A stretch of 64,000 nt of DNA from positions 15,761,327-15,825,326 of the forward strand of contig OX463864.1 of the NCBI GenBank assembly GCA_949825065.1, in the 5' to 3' direction. Shown piece after piece: positions 48,101 to 56,915 of the stretch; position 1 is the first letter of the stretch, and every line of letters starts with the position of its first letter. Below the pieces are notes generated by a model. That model had not been told where the DNA came from. It ran no database searches and worked only from the letters and a program-made list of their open reading frames with translations. The DNA comes from Odontocerum albicorne. Taxonomy: Eukaryota > Arthropoda > Insecta > Trichoptera > Odontoceridae. Both the position numbers and the translations under genes were made by a program.

Positions 48101-48651
48101 AGAAGAAAAAAGTTTTCTTTCATCAGGACAATGCACCGTGTCACAAGTCGATGGTAATGATGGCCAAATTGCATGAGTTGAACTTCGAATTGCTTCCACA
48201 CCCACTGTATTCTCCAGATTTGACCCCCAACGACTATTGGCTGTTCGCAGACCTCAAAAAGATACTCCAGGGAAAGAGATTTGGCTCCAATGAAGAAGTG
48301 ATTGCCGAAACTAACGCCTATTTTGAATAGAAAAGTTAGGAAAGCGTTGGAATGAATGTATCACTCTTGAAGGAGACTATGTTGATGAATAAAGAAGAAT
48401 TTTGGCAAACAAATGTTGTTTTAGCAGTTAGTCCCGGGACTTATTGATCGATGTGTTATTCGCTATTTTGAAATTTTTTATGTATTCATTATAATGAGAC
48501 ATTGACCTGTATAAGAGAAAAAAGTGTAAAACTCACCCGTAGAGAGAGTTGGGGTGCAGCTTGCTGGGCCCATCCATGGTGTGCTGCTCTAGTGCGGTGC
48601 TCCTTCTCTCACAGCATGCCTCGCAACTGCCTGCCGCCCCTCAAACACTGC
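38999..48651 (-). CDS. Five-exon host gene, 5' part, family not recognised
   Basis: Reading the minus strand, five short GC-rich blocks in AT-rich DNA join as 48577-48537, 41655-41547, 40729-40607, 40143-40015 and 39117-38999, giving 521 coding bases (173 codons plus 2 bases). Every internal border is AG/GT and all phases fit. The product starts MDGPSKLHPN, has five Gln at about 20-24, and is then rich in Tyr, Gln, Gly, Pro and Met (for example YQPHYQAYSHYGG). It ends in a Ser/Pro/Arg stretch (RARSPSSRSASPPPG). No folded domain, signal peptide or membrane segment is seen, so this is probably a disordered N-terminal region; a transcriptional or chromatin regulator is only a guess. Exon 5 ends in phase 2 at a donor, so the gene continues below 38999, but I found no further exon. 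The start codon has A at -3 and G at +4. An acceptor at 48652 implies an upstream non-coding exon. Confidence 0.72.
39361..39825 (+). mobile_element. SINE 1 interrupted by reversed LINE-A 3' end
   Basis: The head at 39361-39450 has the best Pol III boxes in the window (TGGCCTAGTTGG, GGTTCGATTCC). The body ends near 39495. 39497-39778 is the LINE family A 3' UTR in minus orientation (TAACACTTTTATTGC... to GGAGAGGAAAGGAAAGG). The SINE tail GGTTGTACTGTAAGCAACGA resumes at 39782. All lies in intron 4 of the host gene. Confidence 0.78.
40015..40143 (-). CDS. Exon 4 of the host gene
   Basis: 129 bases, exactly 43 codons in phase 0, beginning MMGDPGGYQP and ending MGQYMGQ, rich in Tyr, Gly and Gln. 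The acceptor reads TGTGATGTTTCCAG and the donor GTAAAT. The plus-strand ORFs here are shadows. Confidence 0.75.
40290..40505 (-). repeat. Dispersed repeat, inverted partner at 46330-46500
   Basis: GCTGTTTCCCAACCATAATG, CCTATTAACTTACGAAAGG and TTTGGGTTTGCCA here match the reverse complement of 46330-46500 in order. The two copies face each other about 5.8 kb apart within the host gene. Type unknown. Confidence 0.5.
40607..40729 (-). CDS. Exon 3 of the host gene
   Basis: 123 bases, exactly 41 codons in phase 0, beginning GGDYQVSGIPEPEYGG and ending HKYPH. The acceptor reads TTTTGTATTGCAG and the donor GTGAGT. There are no stops in the used frame, and the base composition resembles exons 2 and 4 rather than the flanks. 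Confidence 0.75.
40787..41535 (+). mobile_element. LINE 3'-end fragment split by a mariner, filling intron 2
   Basis: At 40787-40860 the plus strand reads TRFLLGTLGYYLLSVRR, close to TQFLLGMLGYNSLSVRR of the 58.9 kb ORF2 (residues 828-844). At about 41422-41520 it reads RTNLPSALP...LSLLNR...DIDMFNI, close to its residues 892-919. The piece between is replaced by the mariner relic at 40863-41400. So one LINE 3' fragment was hit by a mariner, and a later deletion removed the mariner 5' end and about 35 LINE codons. Confidence 0.65.
40863..41400 (-). pseudogene. Mariner transposase relic, catalytic core deleted
   Basis: The minus strand reads ISDKLVQKIEEQVRND, then FPDISRSLLGDIVSEKL and YKKLCARWVPRMLTPEHR (the helix-turn-helix region and WVPxxLT linker of mariners). 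It then jumps to a C-terminal tail ending LVPRLQKCLDLDGDYVKK. The three catalytic Asp motifs are missing, and a one-base shift is visible near 41150 (EFLDRFAQEG is in another frame). A terminal repeat starting TACGAGGGTCATCC lies at 40863; its partner is lost. Confidence 0.75.
41547..41655 (-). CDS. Exon 2 of the host gene
   Basis: 109 bases: one base completing the split Gly codon, then 36 codons including a five-Gln run, AYERSNGHAAPGSDGG and PQMPQHIMQ. The acceptor reads TGATTTCAG and the donor GTAAGC. The phases match exon 1 (2+1) and exon 3 (0). LINE-derived sequence lies only about 20 bases beyond the donor, inside intron 2. Confidence 0.72.
42692..44096. repeat. 59-bp minisatellite, about 24 copies, in intron 1 of the host gene
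   Basis: Unit includes GATAATCTACATGGTCTACT, TGATAGAAGGGGATAGATTG and TACAATGTTCTGAACGTC. Three subtypes occur: GTTCTGAACG, GATCTGAATG, and a CACGG/AGAGGATACATT form. The third appears at 43031 and 43621, exactly 590 bases (10 units) apart, so blocks of units were copied. The right edge meets a SINE tRNA-like head at about 44090. Confidence 0.95.
44085..44165 (+). mobile_element. SINE head fragment at the edge of the 59-bp array
   Basis: CGTCCCAAGTTCGATTCCTA and ATGGAACTCAAAAAGAATAG match the B-box part of SINE 1. The A-box half is replaced by the array. Confidence 0.55.
44944..45146 (+). mobile_element. SINE family 1, full-length copy
   Basis: The tRNA-like head has an A box (TGGCCTAATTGG) and B box (AGTTCAATTCC). 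The body has TCTGGTTTTCACTTGAGG. The tail (TTTGGCTGGAAGATATTGCC, CCGCCAGGTTGTACTGTATA) ends in a GTGTAATACAATACAATG run. About 200 bp. The tail is homologous to the 3' end of LINE family A. Confidence 0.85.
45147..45430 (+). mobile_element. SINE family 2 copy
   Basis: B box GGGTTCGATTTCCGATGATA, then CTATAAAAAGGGTAACTG, GTGTGTTGTTACCTC, GCCTACTTCAATGGTTCTAA and AATATGCCTGAATC. Shared with 19655-19945, 38215-38460, 38700-38890 and heads at 55785 and 56640. About 280 bp, different body from SINE 1. Confidence 0.6.
45468..45735. mobile_element. Inverted pair of Penelope-like 3' ends
   Basis: 45468-45545 is the tail in minus orientation (ATTCCACTTAATATAACGG... to CACCTCATCATCAGG). 45640-45735 is the same tail in plus orientation (GTGAAAACCTTGAAACC to AAATGGAATAAACAGTG). 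They face away from a 100-base centre, forming a loose palindrome. Inverted partial copies are typical of Penelope-like insertions. Confidence 0.6.
46330..46500 (+). repeat. Dispersed repeat, partner of 40290-40505
   Basis: AACCCAAATGTTTCGGGTAG, TTGTAAGTTAATAGGTTGAG and TTGGGAAACAGCG match the reversed copy in intron 3 of the host gene. Confidence 0.5.
47400..47585. mobile_element. hAT-type terminal fragment
   Basis: Ends in GGCCCTTTACAAAAAATG and TTGCCAACCACTG, a reversed hAT terminus of the CAGTGGTTGGCAA type. The other end was not identified. Similar single ends may lie at 34438-34520 (CAGGCCTGGGGAAATTATT) and 40228-40245 (CAGTGGTACGCAACC). Confidence 0.45.
47725..48456 (+). mobile_element. 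Internally deleted mariner (MITE-like), 732 bp
   Basis: Complete terminal repeats begin ACACATCGATCAATAAG, with TA on both sides (47723 and 48457). Inside, the N-terminal codons (MEKTEFCVLIKHCF, CYPGSAPLKTTICRWYADF) run to SGRP and then jump to the C-terminal half (HQDNAPCHKSM, YSPDLTPNDYW). Compared with the 37 kb copy, 429 bases are missing between two CCA triplets, and about 35 more near 48329. It lies just upstream of host-gene exon 1, outside the known coding region. Confidence 0.88.
48537..48651 (-). CDS. Exon 1 of the host gene (5' UTR plus first 14 codons)
   Basis: The exon is bordered by a pyrimidine-rich stretch ending GCAG upstream and by a consensus donor GTGAGT at 48536-48531. 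The coding part is 48577-48537: 13 codons plus two bases, reading MDGPSKLHPNSLY and then GG of a split Gly codon. The start context is ACACC-ATG-G. The 5' leader holds a tiny upstream ORF, ATG CTG TGA. The exon is far richer in G+C than its surroundings. The plus-strand ORF across the same bases is a shadow. Confidence 0.68.
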
Positions 48652-49734
48652 CTGCAAATGATAAAATATTTTATTTTCCACTGCTGATAGCTAGACTAAA
48701 TGCAGGAACTATATGAGCCCACCGGGGAAATGACAAAATGGAATGTGCATATGTAATTTAAACTGTTACAATTAACTGCCATTATGATGTCCATGTTGAA
48801 AATTTTTAACACACAGAACACAATTTTTTATAATAAAAGGTCAATTTATATAGCACCATGTTGAGAGGATATCTCCTCAAGGGCAAAATGTTTTATAAAA
48901 ATCAATAATAATAATAATAAAAGGGCAATTTATATACAACCATTAAGGGATTCAAACCCACTATTATTAACAGATTAAAAATATAAAATAAATATTTATA
49001 TAATATAAGTTGAGTGTAAGGATAGGAAGAAAGTGGCTGTGGTCATTAGATTAGGTACTTTCCCGCATCTGTATATGTTTTAAAAACCTTTTTGGTAAGC
49101 AAACCGCAGAAAACCTACCAAAGGAAGACAAACTACAAACAAACCTTTGTGTTTGTGTGTAGTATTCACAAATGATCATAAATTTTGATAAACCTTCCCA
49201 AAAAGCGTTGCGTTCAAATGCCTTCTAAAGCTGCACACATCACCCATTTCCCCAACACTTTTAGGCATACAAAATTTTAACTGAAACAACATCGTGAATT
49301 CTAGTTTTTTTCATGAATAATTAGTTCAACTATTTGGTTTAGGTTTTTAGAGAAACATTTTACAAAAATAAAAATTAATAAATGAGCTAAATGAGAAGAT
49401 GTATAGACATGGAGGAGGCGAAAGAAATATGTTGCGATAGAAAAGTTTGGCACTCTCTCCTCTCTTCTACCCTGTAAATCTCATCAGTTGAGTTGGACTG
49501 TGGTCTATTGTTGGAAGTAATGTGTCTTAAAGCCTCGTCAGATAGATGAAAAATTACTTCAAAATATTATCAGCTGGTCAGGCTACACAACAGATTCCTT
49601 TTCGGTCCACTCGGATAAATATTTTATTCCATAACGACGTAATTACAACTATTTGTATAACTCTTGTATTAAAAGACTACACAGGTTGGGCAATCAGTAT
49701 GGGCATTATATTGACTTTAATATTACTTTGACTC

Positions 49735-50330
49735 TTATTTAACGGGAAAGGCAAAAATGGAATACTTAGCAACAGTGGTGTGTATAAACTTTTATGTGCT
49801 GACTGATAATTTCTATATAGGAAAGACAGGAAGATCCTTTGAAAAGAGATTTCGTGAACACAAATCCGCCTTAAGAAATCCTCTAATTTACTCTGAAATG
49901 GCTAATCATTGTCACCGTGAAAACCATACTTTTTCTATCGATGATGCCAAATTCTCACATATCAGTAGTAACGGAAATAAATTGGACAGATAAGAGGCCC
50001 TAGAAATTTCTAAGTCGGTACACCGGGACGCACATCTGGTAAACACATATATCCCAAAAATCTCTTTGCTGATGCTCGAAATCATCCCATGTCTCCCTCA
50101 GCCCTCAGACCCCAACTGGAATGTCCCTAACCGTTGAAGCGTGTATATCGGTGCCAGTTCGAACAGAATTTAGTCTTATTTGCTGTCCCCTGAAGATGAG
50201 GTGAAAGCCTTGAAACCGGCAGGGTTATAACGTTACAAAAAAATGGAATAAACAGTATTTCATAAAATAAATTACAATGTCTTCAAACCTCCACAACGTT
50301 AATGCCTTAACTATAAACAATATATTACTT
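49735..50330 (+). pseudogene. Penelope-like element: GIY-YIG endonuclease fragment and 3' end
   Basis: At 49768 one frame reads SNSGVYKLLCAD and stops. After a one-base shift, FYIGKTGRSFEKRFREHKSA, ANHCHRENHTFS and LDR-stop-EALEIS follow. GVY...YIG, the Arg, His and Glu positions are those of the GIY-YIG endonuclease at the C-terminus of Penelope-like retroelements. The reverse transcriptase is absent. Downstream, 50190-50260 carries a conserved tail (CTGAAGATGAGGTGAAAG, then TTGAAACCGGCAGGGTTAT and AAATGGAATAAACAGT) also found at 45480, 45655 and 54900. Confidence 0.8.
50190..50235 (+). ncRNA. Hammerhead-ribozyme-like motif in Penelope-like tail
   Basis: CTGAAGA fits the hammerhead core CUGANGA. 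It is followed by a hairpin GAGGT-GAAA-GCCTT, then GAAA, and then a possible stem CGGCA/TAACG near a U-rich site. Other copies show CTGATGA and ACCTT, so the variable core base and the stem change compatibly. Penelope-like elements are known to carry hammerheads in their terminal repeats. I could not pair stem I, so this stays tentative. Confidence 0.4.
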
Positions 50331-50334
50331 TGAT

Positions 50335-53300
50335 TACTTACAAAAGTAAAGGGAAGTTGTTCTTGCTGCATTGAATTGAATAAATTATGTGATTTCATTT
50401 GTTATTGTGTTGGGTTCATTTTATATTATTTTTCTTCTATTATATAACACTACTTACATGTCAATGTTGACCTTTCTATTGTTATGTATCTTTGTTATCT
50501 TTTGTTTCAAAAGCGTCATTTAACCGTTTAAATAAATAAATAAAAAAATTTAATAAATAAATAATAATGAACAATGACCCCATTTTTACCAGTCCCAGGT
50601 TGACTGCATTTAATTACTCTCTTTATTTATTTAAATGTTTACATAATCTACACATGATAAACAGCTTTACCAGTCGACTGACTCGCTTGACTTATTGCCT
50701 CTTCTGAAATAGCTGACTTACAGCCACGACATTCACACATAACAATCCAACAAATCAGAACTGCAGTCGATCGTGAGATTTGACAACTATCAGCATAAAA
50801 ATATAAATTGGCACTATTTCATTAAAAGCTGGGCATATTTATCAAACCCAGTTTGTCAAAAAAATAAACAGTGTGATTGTCCGTATACTTCATGTGTTAT
50901 TAAAAAACACAATGCTAATAAAGGAGAAAATTTAGTGCTAAGCTAAGTGACACGATAAGAATAATTCTGCAAATGGGATACAATCTATAACTGTCTTCTC
51001 ACTGAGAAGCTATGCTATAACTTATGCGACCGTAGACCCTTGATATCCTGCCTATAGTCTAACCAAATCACAACATTCATTAATGACTCCCCCCATGATT
51101 GTATGATAACCATGAATCAGTAGACAAAGAAAAACCATCTACAAATTTTATTTAATACGATTAATCTCAATTGTCGACTCAACGACTCGTCTTTTTTCGA
51201 GTATCGAACAAATGAATAAAAAATTCACTACAACACGTTGATCGAGATGGCTTAAATAACACTGATACTGAATATATCTCTCTCTTACAATATTTTTCTA
51301 ATGAGCTATCCAACAGACATCATTGTTTACAAACTGCCAGTATGGTGCTATATAGTTTCTGACATTTAATTTTCATCCTAATTTTTGTGCTACTTTTTCA
51401 CATTGTTAACCTCAAAAATATGATAAGTGAGCATATTGATACGCAAGGAGCACAAAAAAAAAACAAATCAATAAAGAAACCGCATGATCTATAATTGCAA
51501 TTTCAAGTTTATGGTAGTAAATACTGCAGAAACTACAAATAATTGTGCTGCTGCCAGAAAAATTGTTATTATTGAAAACAATGTTAAACGTTGGCTATTG
51601 CAGAAATAAGATCTAATGTATACATATTCTTCAAGTCATTCTGAGGGCTTAAGAAAGAATATTTTTAATTGATAAAAATGTAGTAGGGTAAATTTTTTTC
51701 TAAAACACAGGTTCATAAAAATGGGAGTTAATAAGATCAGAGCGAGCCTTAAAATCAGAGCCATCCTATAGTTCGGCCGATATGGTAAATTAAAGCATTT
51801 GAAGCAAAAAAGTCAACATACCGATAGTAACATTGTTAACTTGGGTCATGCCACTAAGATAATAAAAGAAGTTGTTGAGCTTCCAAAACCGAATACTACG
51901 AGAGATACTTGGTCCAAATCAGGCTGGAGGAGAGTGGAAACAAAGATCTAATGCAGAAGCTCGAAAATTATCGAGACAATCACCCACTAATTAATTAGCA
52001 GCGACATAAGTACTCAAAGGTTAGCATAGATAGGCTATATAAACAGCTCAGTGCTGATACGGTCAGCAAAAATCATTATGCAAGATGTAACAATATGGAA
52101 GAAGGCCACTTTACAGACCAAAACAGAGGCTTTTAGATAATGTGTAGTCAGATTTTAAGAAGCAGGGAGTGGAGGGAATCTGGGAGACGGTGCGTGACTA
52201 ATCGACAAGAACAAGTAATTTAGGAGGGTAAAACTCTAGAGGAGTTCTACGGCCATCGAAGGTAGAGTAGGTAGATATTTGAAGCAAAAAATAAAAACAA
52301 AAGTTTCATTTTCTTCTGGAAGAATTTCAAATATAAATATACTAAGCCGAATGTGTTACTATCACATATCGGAAGAACTACAAACGTTCCTTTTGTAGTT
52401 CGTTTTCCCTTGGTAAGTTTTCAGCGGTTTTCTTATCAAATATATTTTTCTGCATATGCAGATGCGGGGAAGTAATTAATCTAATGGCCGCAGCCACTAC
52501 TTTCCTATTATTACACTCAACATAAATATGTATATATTAATTTTGCCATATTTTGAATCTGTCAATAATAGTGTGTTCCAATTCTGAGTTAGAGCGCCAT
52601 TAAGGAGAGTTTGCTCTCTAAACGGAGCTATATAAATTGTCATTTTATTATTAAACTAAGTTTCTAAGTTTCTAACAGGAGGTATGATAACCAATTTGAA
52701 AATATGAAAAGAAAAGTATAATAAAATAAATAAAAAAAAACAACATTACTCTATTCTTCAGTATTGTTTTAAAACACAAAGTAAAAACTTCAGTATTATT
52801 TTGTAAATAATCACAGAAACACTTCTTCCTCAAGCAATGTTTTACTTCAGAATAATAGAACTGATATTGCCTTTAAACAATGAAAATCAATTGTAAACTA
52901 TGATAAGGGCTCCTGAGTTACTCCCACATGTTATGACAAAGTAAACGAGTATGAATGAAGCAAGACCTTATCAATGTTTCTACTAAACGTACAAGGAACT
53001 GCCGTGATGACATTTCCTTGTCATGTGGTGAGTCAAAATTCGTCACAAGATGAATATGGAATGCAATATTTGTGGTTTATCAAATGACAGTATGTGAATA
53101 ATTTTCAAAATATTTGTGGTTTACCAAGCGAAAGGGTGTATGTAGCCTTCAATATGCAGAATTAAAAGTAAAGCGAAGTAACTTAAATTTGATATGAAGT
53201 ATGGTTAACTCCTTGTACTGTAATTGTATTTTACGAGACTTAGTTACGATTTTCCAAATTCATCAACTCACTTGGGACGAGATAATTTGACATCTGGGAC

Positions 53301-53545
53301 ACCCATTTGAAAATGATCCTCTACAAAAAAGTGATAATTCTTTTCTAAACACTTTCAAGAACAGGAAAAATTACTTATTTAAAAAAAAGGTGATTTTGCC
53401 ATCTAAAAACAACCGACGTCCTCTCAGTCTTCAAAAACGCAAATATTTATTTGTTTAAGCTTCATATACTTGTGAAACCAAATTGCATACATACATACCA
53501 TAAAAAAAAACAATAAAAATTGAGTGGAACAATTAGAGAGAATCG
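50335..53545. other. AT-rich stretch, only vague repeat traces
   Basis: No domain-bearing ORF. 51780-52260 is less AT-rich and may be a decayed retroelement, but no motif was readable. AATAATAAA-type short repeats occur near 50520. Confidence 0.4.
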
Positions 53546-53547
53546 AC

Positions 53548-53830
53548 AGAGGTTATGTGTGACAGAAGGCTACCAATAAAACTTAAGAGCAAGATCTACA
53601 AGACAGTGATCAGGCCCGCTATACTACATAGAGCTGAATATAGGCCTCTAAAGAAGAAAGGGCAACAATTGCTTCATGTCACGGAGATGCATATGCTATA
53701 GTGGTCACTGGGCGTCACAAGTTTGGATAAATCTGAAATAAACTAATTAATGGAACAATTAAAGTGGCGCCAATAGTAGATAAAGCCGATGAATCATGAC
53801 TACGCTGGTATGTGCAGGTGAAACGATGAA
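53548..53830 (+). pseudogene. LINE ORF2 fragment (RTE-like)
   Basis: Reads VCDRRLPIKLKSKIYKTVIR, PAILHRAEYRPL, QQLLHVTEMHMLWWSLGVT and LDKSEIN. This order is familiar from animal LINE RT C-termini (CDRRMPVKLKSKIYKTVIRP...). It is split from possible downstream sequence by the hAT element. Confidence 0.7.
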
Positions 53831-53840
53831 GGGTCTACAC

Positions 53841-54495
53841 CAAAGATTCCCAAAGTGGTCTATATGGACCTCCAAGGGTCAAATTCGACTTGCAGGGGGT
53901 CTATGTCAGCGAGAAAAGAAATTGGGGGTGCACGAGATGTAAATGGGGGTCCACGTGAGCGGACCCCATTTAGGCAGATCATCATCAATATTTAGGCGTT
54001 CCGTAAATGTCTTATTACACCTAACATAGATTGTGTGTACATAATACTTATATTAGACATAGTTATACAAAGAAATTGAATGCAAATCACTGAACGTGGA
54101 GATTTAAGACTATACCTCACTAATTTGAAGCCAAATATTGAACCATTGCTATCAGAGCACCAGGTTCATCCCTCTCATTAACAGTATTATTTGTGTATTA
54201 ATTTTATGTAAGAATTTAACAAGGTTTTGATTTGTTTAGTTCCAAAGCCAAATATTTACTTGCATTTTGTGTCTTTTCAATAAAGGTATGAATGAAAATT
54301 GTATATGTTTTTCTTTTTTTACAATTGTCCACTCTACAAAAAACATTGTCATGGTGAAGCACTGTGTCAGCTGTCAAAAACACATTTGAAATTAGTAAGT
54401 TTAGGAAAATTCAATATTACGCAGCCAGGGGGTCTACGGAAAACAAAAAAATCGGCAAGTGGACTACGGGGTGCAAAAAAGTTTGGGAAATTACG
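53841..54495 (+). mobile_element. Non-autonomous hAT element with 8-bp target duplication
   Basis: The flanks GTCTACAC (53833-53840) and GTCTACGC (54496-54503) differ by one base, the 8-bp duplication expected for hAT. Ends are CAAAGATTCCCAAAG and, reversed, CGTAATTTCCCAAAC, matching the usual hAT pattern with TTCCCAAA. The interior repeats GGGGGTCTA/GGACC motifs and has no transposase. It sits in a LINE fragment (53548-53830). The overlapping ORFs at 54299-54570 are not genes. Confidence 0.72.
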
Positions 54496-54887
54496 GTCTA
54501 CGCTCAAGACAGTCACGAATTGGGTACTCCCAAACAGACGCAGAGAAAGACCCACTTCGTAGATTTATAATTTATATATTTATAAATGTTTAGTCGATCT
54601 TTTATTACTCATTTGAAAGGCACAATCTAAACTCTCTTATCTCATCAGATAATTCATATCAGCTCAGCTCAGCTCAATGACAACGGCTCTACTTATTTGG
54701 GATTTGAACCCAAATAGGGTTTAACCCTTTTACTCTCACCAAGTTGATGTATCAGAATGTCATGGTTGCGCTAAAACACTCAAGGTACTGATTCATTGGC
54801 TTATTTGTATCTTGAATGATATTTTAAAAGAAGGCTGAATGTTTCTTAGTCAGAGAAATCGTAAGGATTGTATGAAAAGGTGCTCCA

Positions 54888-55035
54888 ACACTGTTTATTC
54901 CATTTTATATAACGGTATAACCCTACCGGTTACAAGGTTTTCACCTCATCATCAGGGGAGCACAAACGAGATTAGTGCTTACAAATTATAATGTCTTTAA
55001 ACCTTCACAGTGTTAATACCTTAACTATAAATAAC
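54888..55035 (-). mobile_element. Penelope-like 3'-end copy, minus strand
   Basis: The minus strand carries CCCTGATGATGAGGTGAAAA, then CCTTGTAACCGGTAGGGTTA, and AAATGGAATAAACAGTG. It also shares the further 3' sequence (AATGTCTTTAAACCTTCACA) with the copy at 50270-50320. The GAAA of the hammerhead-like core is mutated to GTAA here. Confidence 0.65.
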
Positions 55036-55784
55036 AAAAGGTGTATGGTTGTGAAATAGGAGAAATATGTCCGTCGAAATAGGAAATTCGAGCACTCTAT
55101 CCTTTGAACGGGTAACCTAAATAATTGAACGGGGTAAACTGAAAAGTGTGTTGAATTGACACGAAAAAACTCTTATCGTAGTAAATTTCAAACAAGATAA
55201 ACCTATCAACAATATCAAATATTATTATCAATTAAAAAAACAATTTTTAATGTAGTCCACACAACAATCTGTAAGCCGAATATAAAAAAATAAAAAACCG
55301 AATTAGCTGATAAATATGTTGAATTGACACGGAAAAACTATCTCAGTAAACGTCAAACAAGACAAACTACCGACAATATCAAACGTTATTATAATCATCA
55401 TCAAAAAGAAACTATTACTCGGAAAAGAAAAAGACGACATAAAAATATAGTTGTCAGATATACAGATAGCTAGAGAGAAACAACATAATTTCCCTGATGA
55501 ATAATTAGACTCTCCCATTGTCTGCAGTGGCAGGAGTAGCTCGGCTCGGTTGGGCTGTGTGAAATCAGTGTCTACTGTCTCTGGCAGCAGTGAGAATTAT
55601 CCATTAGGTGGCCGCCCGGCTAAGTACTCCGATAACAATGCTAATGAGTCCCCAATACTATTATCTGTCTAGCTGATTGTTATAGCTAGGGTCGTGCCTA
55701 GCCACAATTTAAATTCGTTACTTTCTCTAGTAACCTAAATAACTCGAAAGGTACATCTGTCATCATGTAATACCTTAACAATCT
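55036..55784. other. Unassigned stretch with a small GC-rich patch
   Basis: Two diverged copies of GAATTGACACG-AAAAACT and CAAACAAGA(T/C)AAAC-T occur at 55150 and 55320, a direct duplication about 170 bases apart. 55530-55640 is GC-richer (GGCAGGAGTAGCTCGGCTCG) without an ORF or splice site I would trust. Confidence 0.45.
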
Positions 55785-55960
55785 CCATACCCTAATTGGT
55801 AAGACTGTTCATCCACCCGGGGTATTTGGGTTCAATTCCCGATGGTATCCAAGAAATAAAAACAAGGTGACCAAGTCAGATTAACACGCTTAGTGGTGAG
55901 AACGCCTATAGGGATTCATATAAACTTTTGCTGGGTGCTCGAAATGCCTATTATCATTCT
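55785..55960 (+). mobile_element. SINE family 2 head
   Basis: CCCTAATTGGTAAGACTGTT and GGGTTCAATTCCCGATGGTA give the Pol III boxes; the body follows to AAAACAAGGTGACCAAG and fades near 55960. A reversed head with GTGTTCGATTCCCAATGGTA lies at 56565-56640. Confidence 0.5.
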
Positions 55961-56559
55961 ATTCCCAATTTCTTCACGTGAATTAAGAATCAAGCAAGTC
56001 CAGAGTGGCCTTACTGTACTGATAGTGTTTGTAAGGGTTATACGGCAATGAATTATTCTTGCTTTTTAAATTTTTTAACAGCACGGTAATTATAAAAGAA
56101 ATTAATAAGTTTTAAAGCATTGTTGCCTATCCACATGCAGTAATATTTTCAACACGTACTGTGGTAAACTGTTGCTTGCCTATTCACAAAAATTTCATCA
56201 CAATGCATGTGTGGTGACATTCAATCAATGTTCCACCTGATGGCTTATCCATTGTTTCCCGTTAACTGCTCGAAAGAAGACCTGCTGAAAGGAAGCCCCA
56301 ATGCCATCACAGTCGCATCTTTCTGGACTGACACGATATGATTAGACAATTAACTGGAGTCAAAGGCTTGGTTACTGTACCCAAAGAAAATATTCTCTCT
56401 AGACCATGATCTTCGACATATCGGCATTATCGATTCAGATGTGTCGAGGACTAGCATACGAAATGTCGAGGAGTACCATACGAAAATCCTAGGAGTTTAT
56501 GTACAGTACAACTAACGTATTTATTGCTATGTAGCAATCTCGTCACTTGTACTCTTTTT

Positions 56560-56642
56560 ATTTTATTTGGATACCATTGGGAATCGAACACGAAACCCCC
56601 AGGTGGAAGTCAATCCATCTACGAACGAGACCACCGAGGTTT
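56560..56642 (-). mobile_element. SINE family 2 head, minus strand
   Basis: Minus strand: CTCGGTGGTCTCGTTCGTAG, TGGGGGTTTCGTGTTCGATT, CCCAATGGTATCCAAATAAA. The tRNA-like portion only. Confidence 0.5.
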
Positions 56643-56764
56643 TTAAATTGAATAATTTAAATCCCTTCAACAATGAAATTATTCAGTCAAATTGAAGAAT
56701 CAATTTTGACTTAATACAATAATTTGAGTAATTAGTTGGTGAACTAAAACTACGATTGGGACCC

Positions 56765-56915
56765 AAGTTTTCTTGATTCAATAATAAAACGCTGATTATA
56801 GCCAATAATAAAATGCTGATTATAGCTAATAACAAATCGCCGAATATAGCCAAAAACAAAACGCCGATTATAGCCACTAACAAAATGCCGATTATAACCA
56901 ATAACAAAATGCTAT
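56765..56915. repeat. 24-bp tandem repeat, about 6 copies
   Basis: Unit AATAATAAAATGCTGATTAT plus AGCC, diverged between copies. The minus-strand hydrophobic ORF (56683-56907) comes from the 24-bp period. Confidence 0.85.

Noticed and set aside
48502..48687. Plus-strand 61-codon ORF
   Set aside because: Shadow of exon 1 on the minus strand.
54299..54570. Two overlapping ORFs of 68-87 codons
   Set aside because: Lie across the hAT element end and the flanking LINE; no domain.
55530..55640. GC-rich patch as promoter or 5' exon of the host gene
   Set aside because: No donor site in the needed orientation and no promoter motif I could defend.
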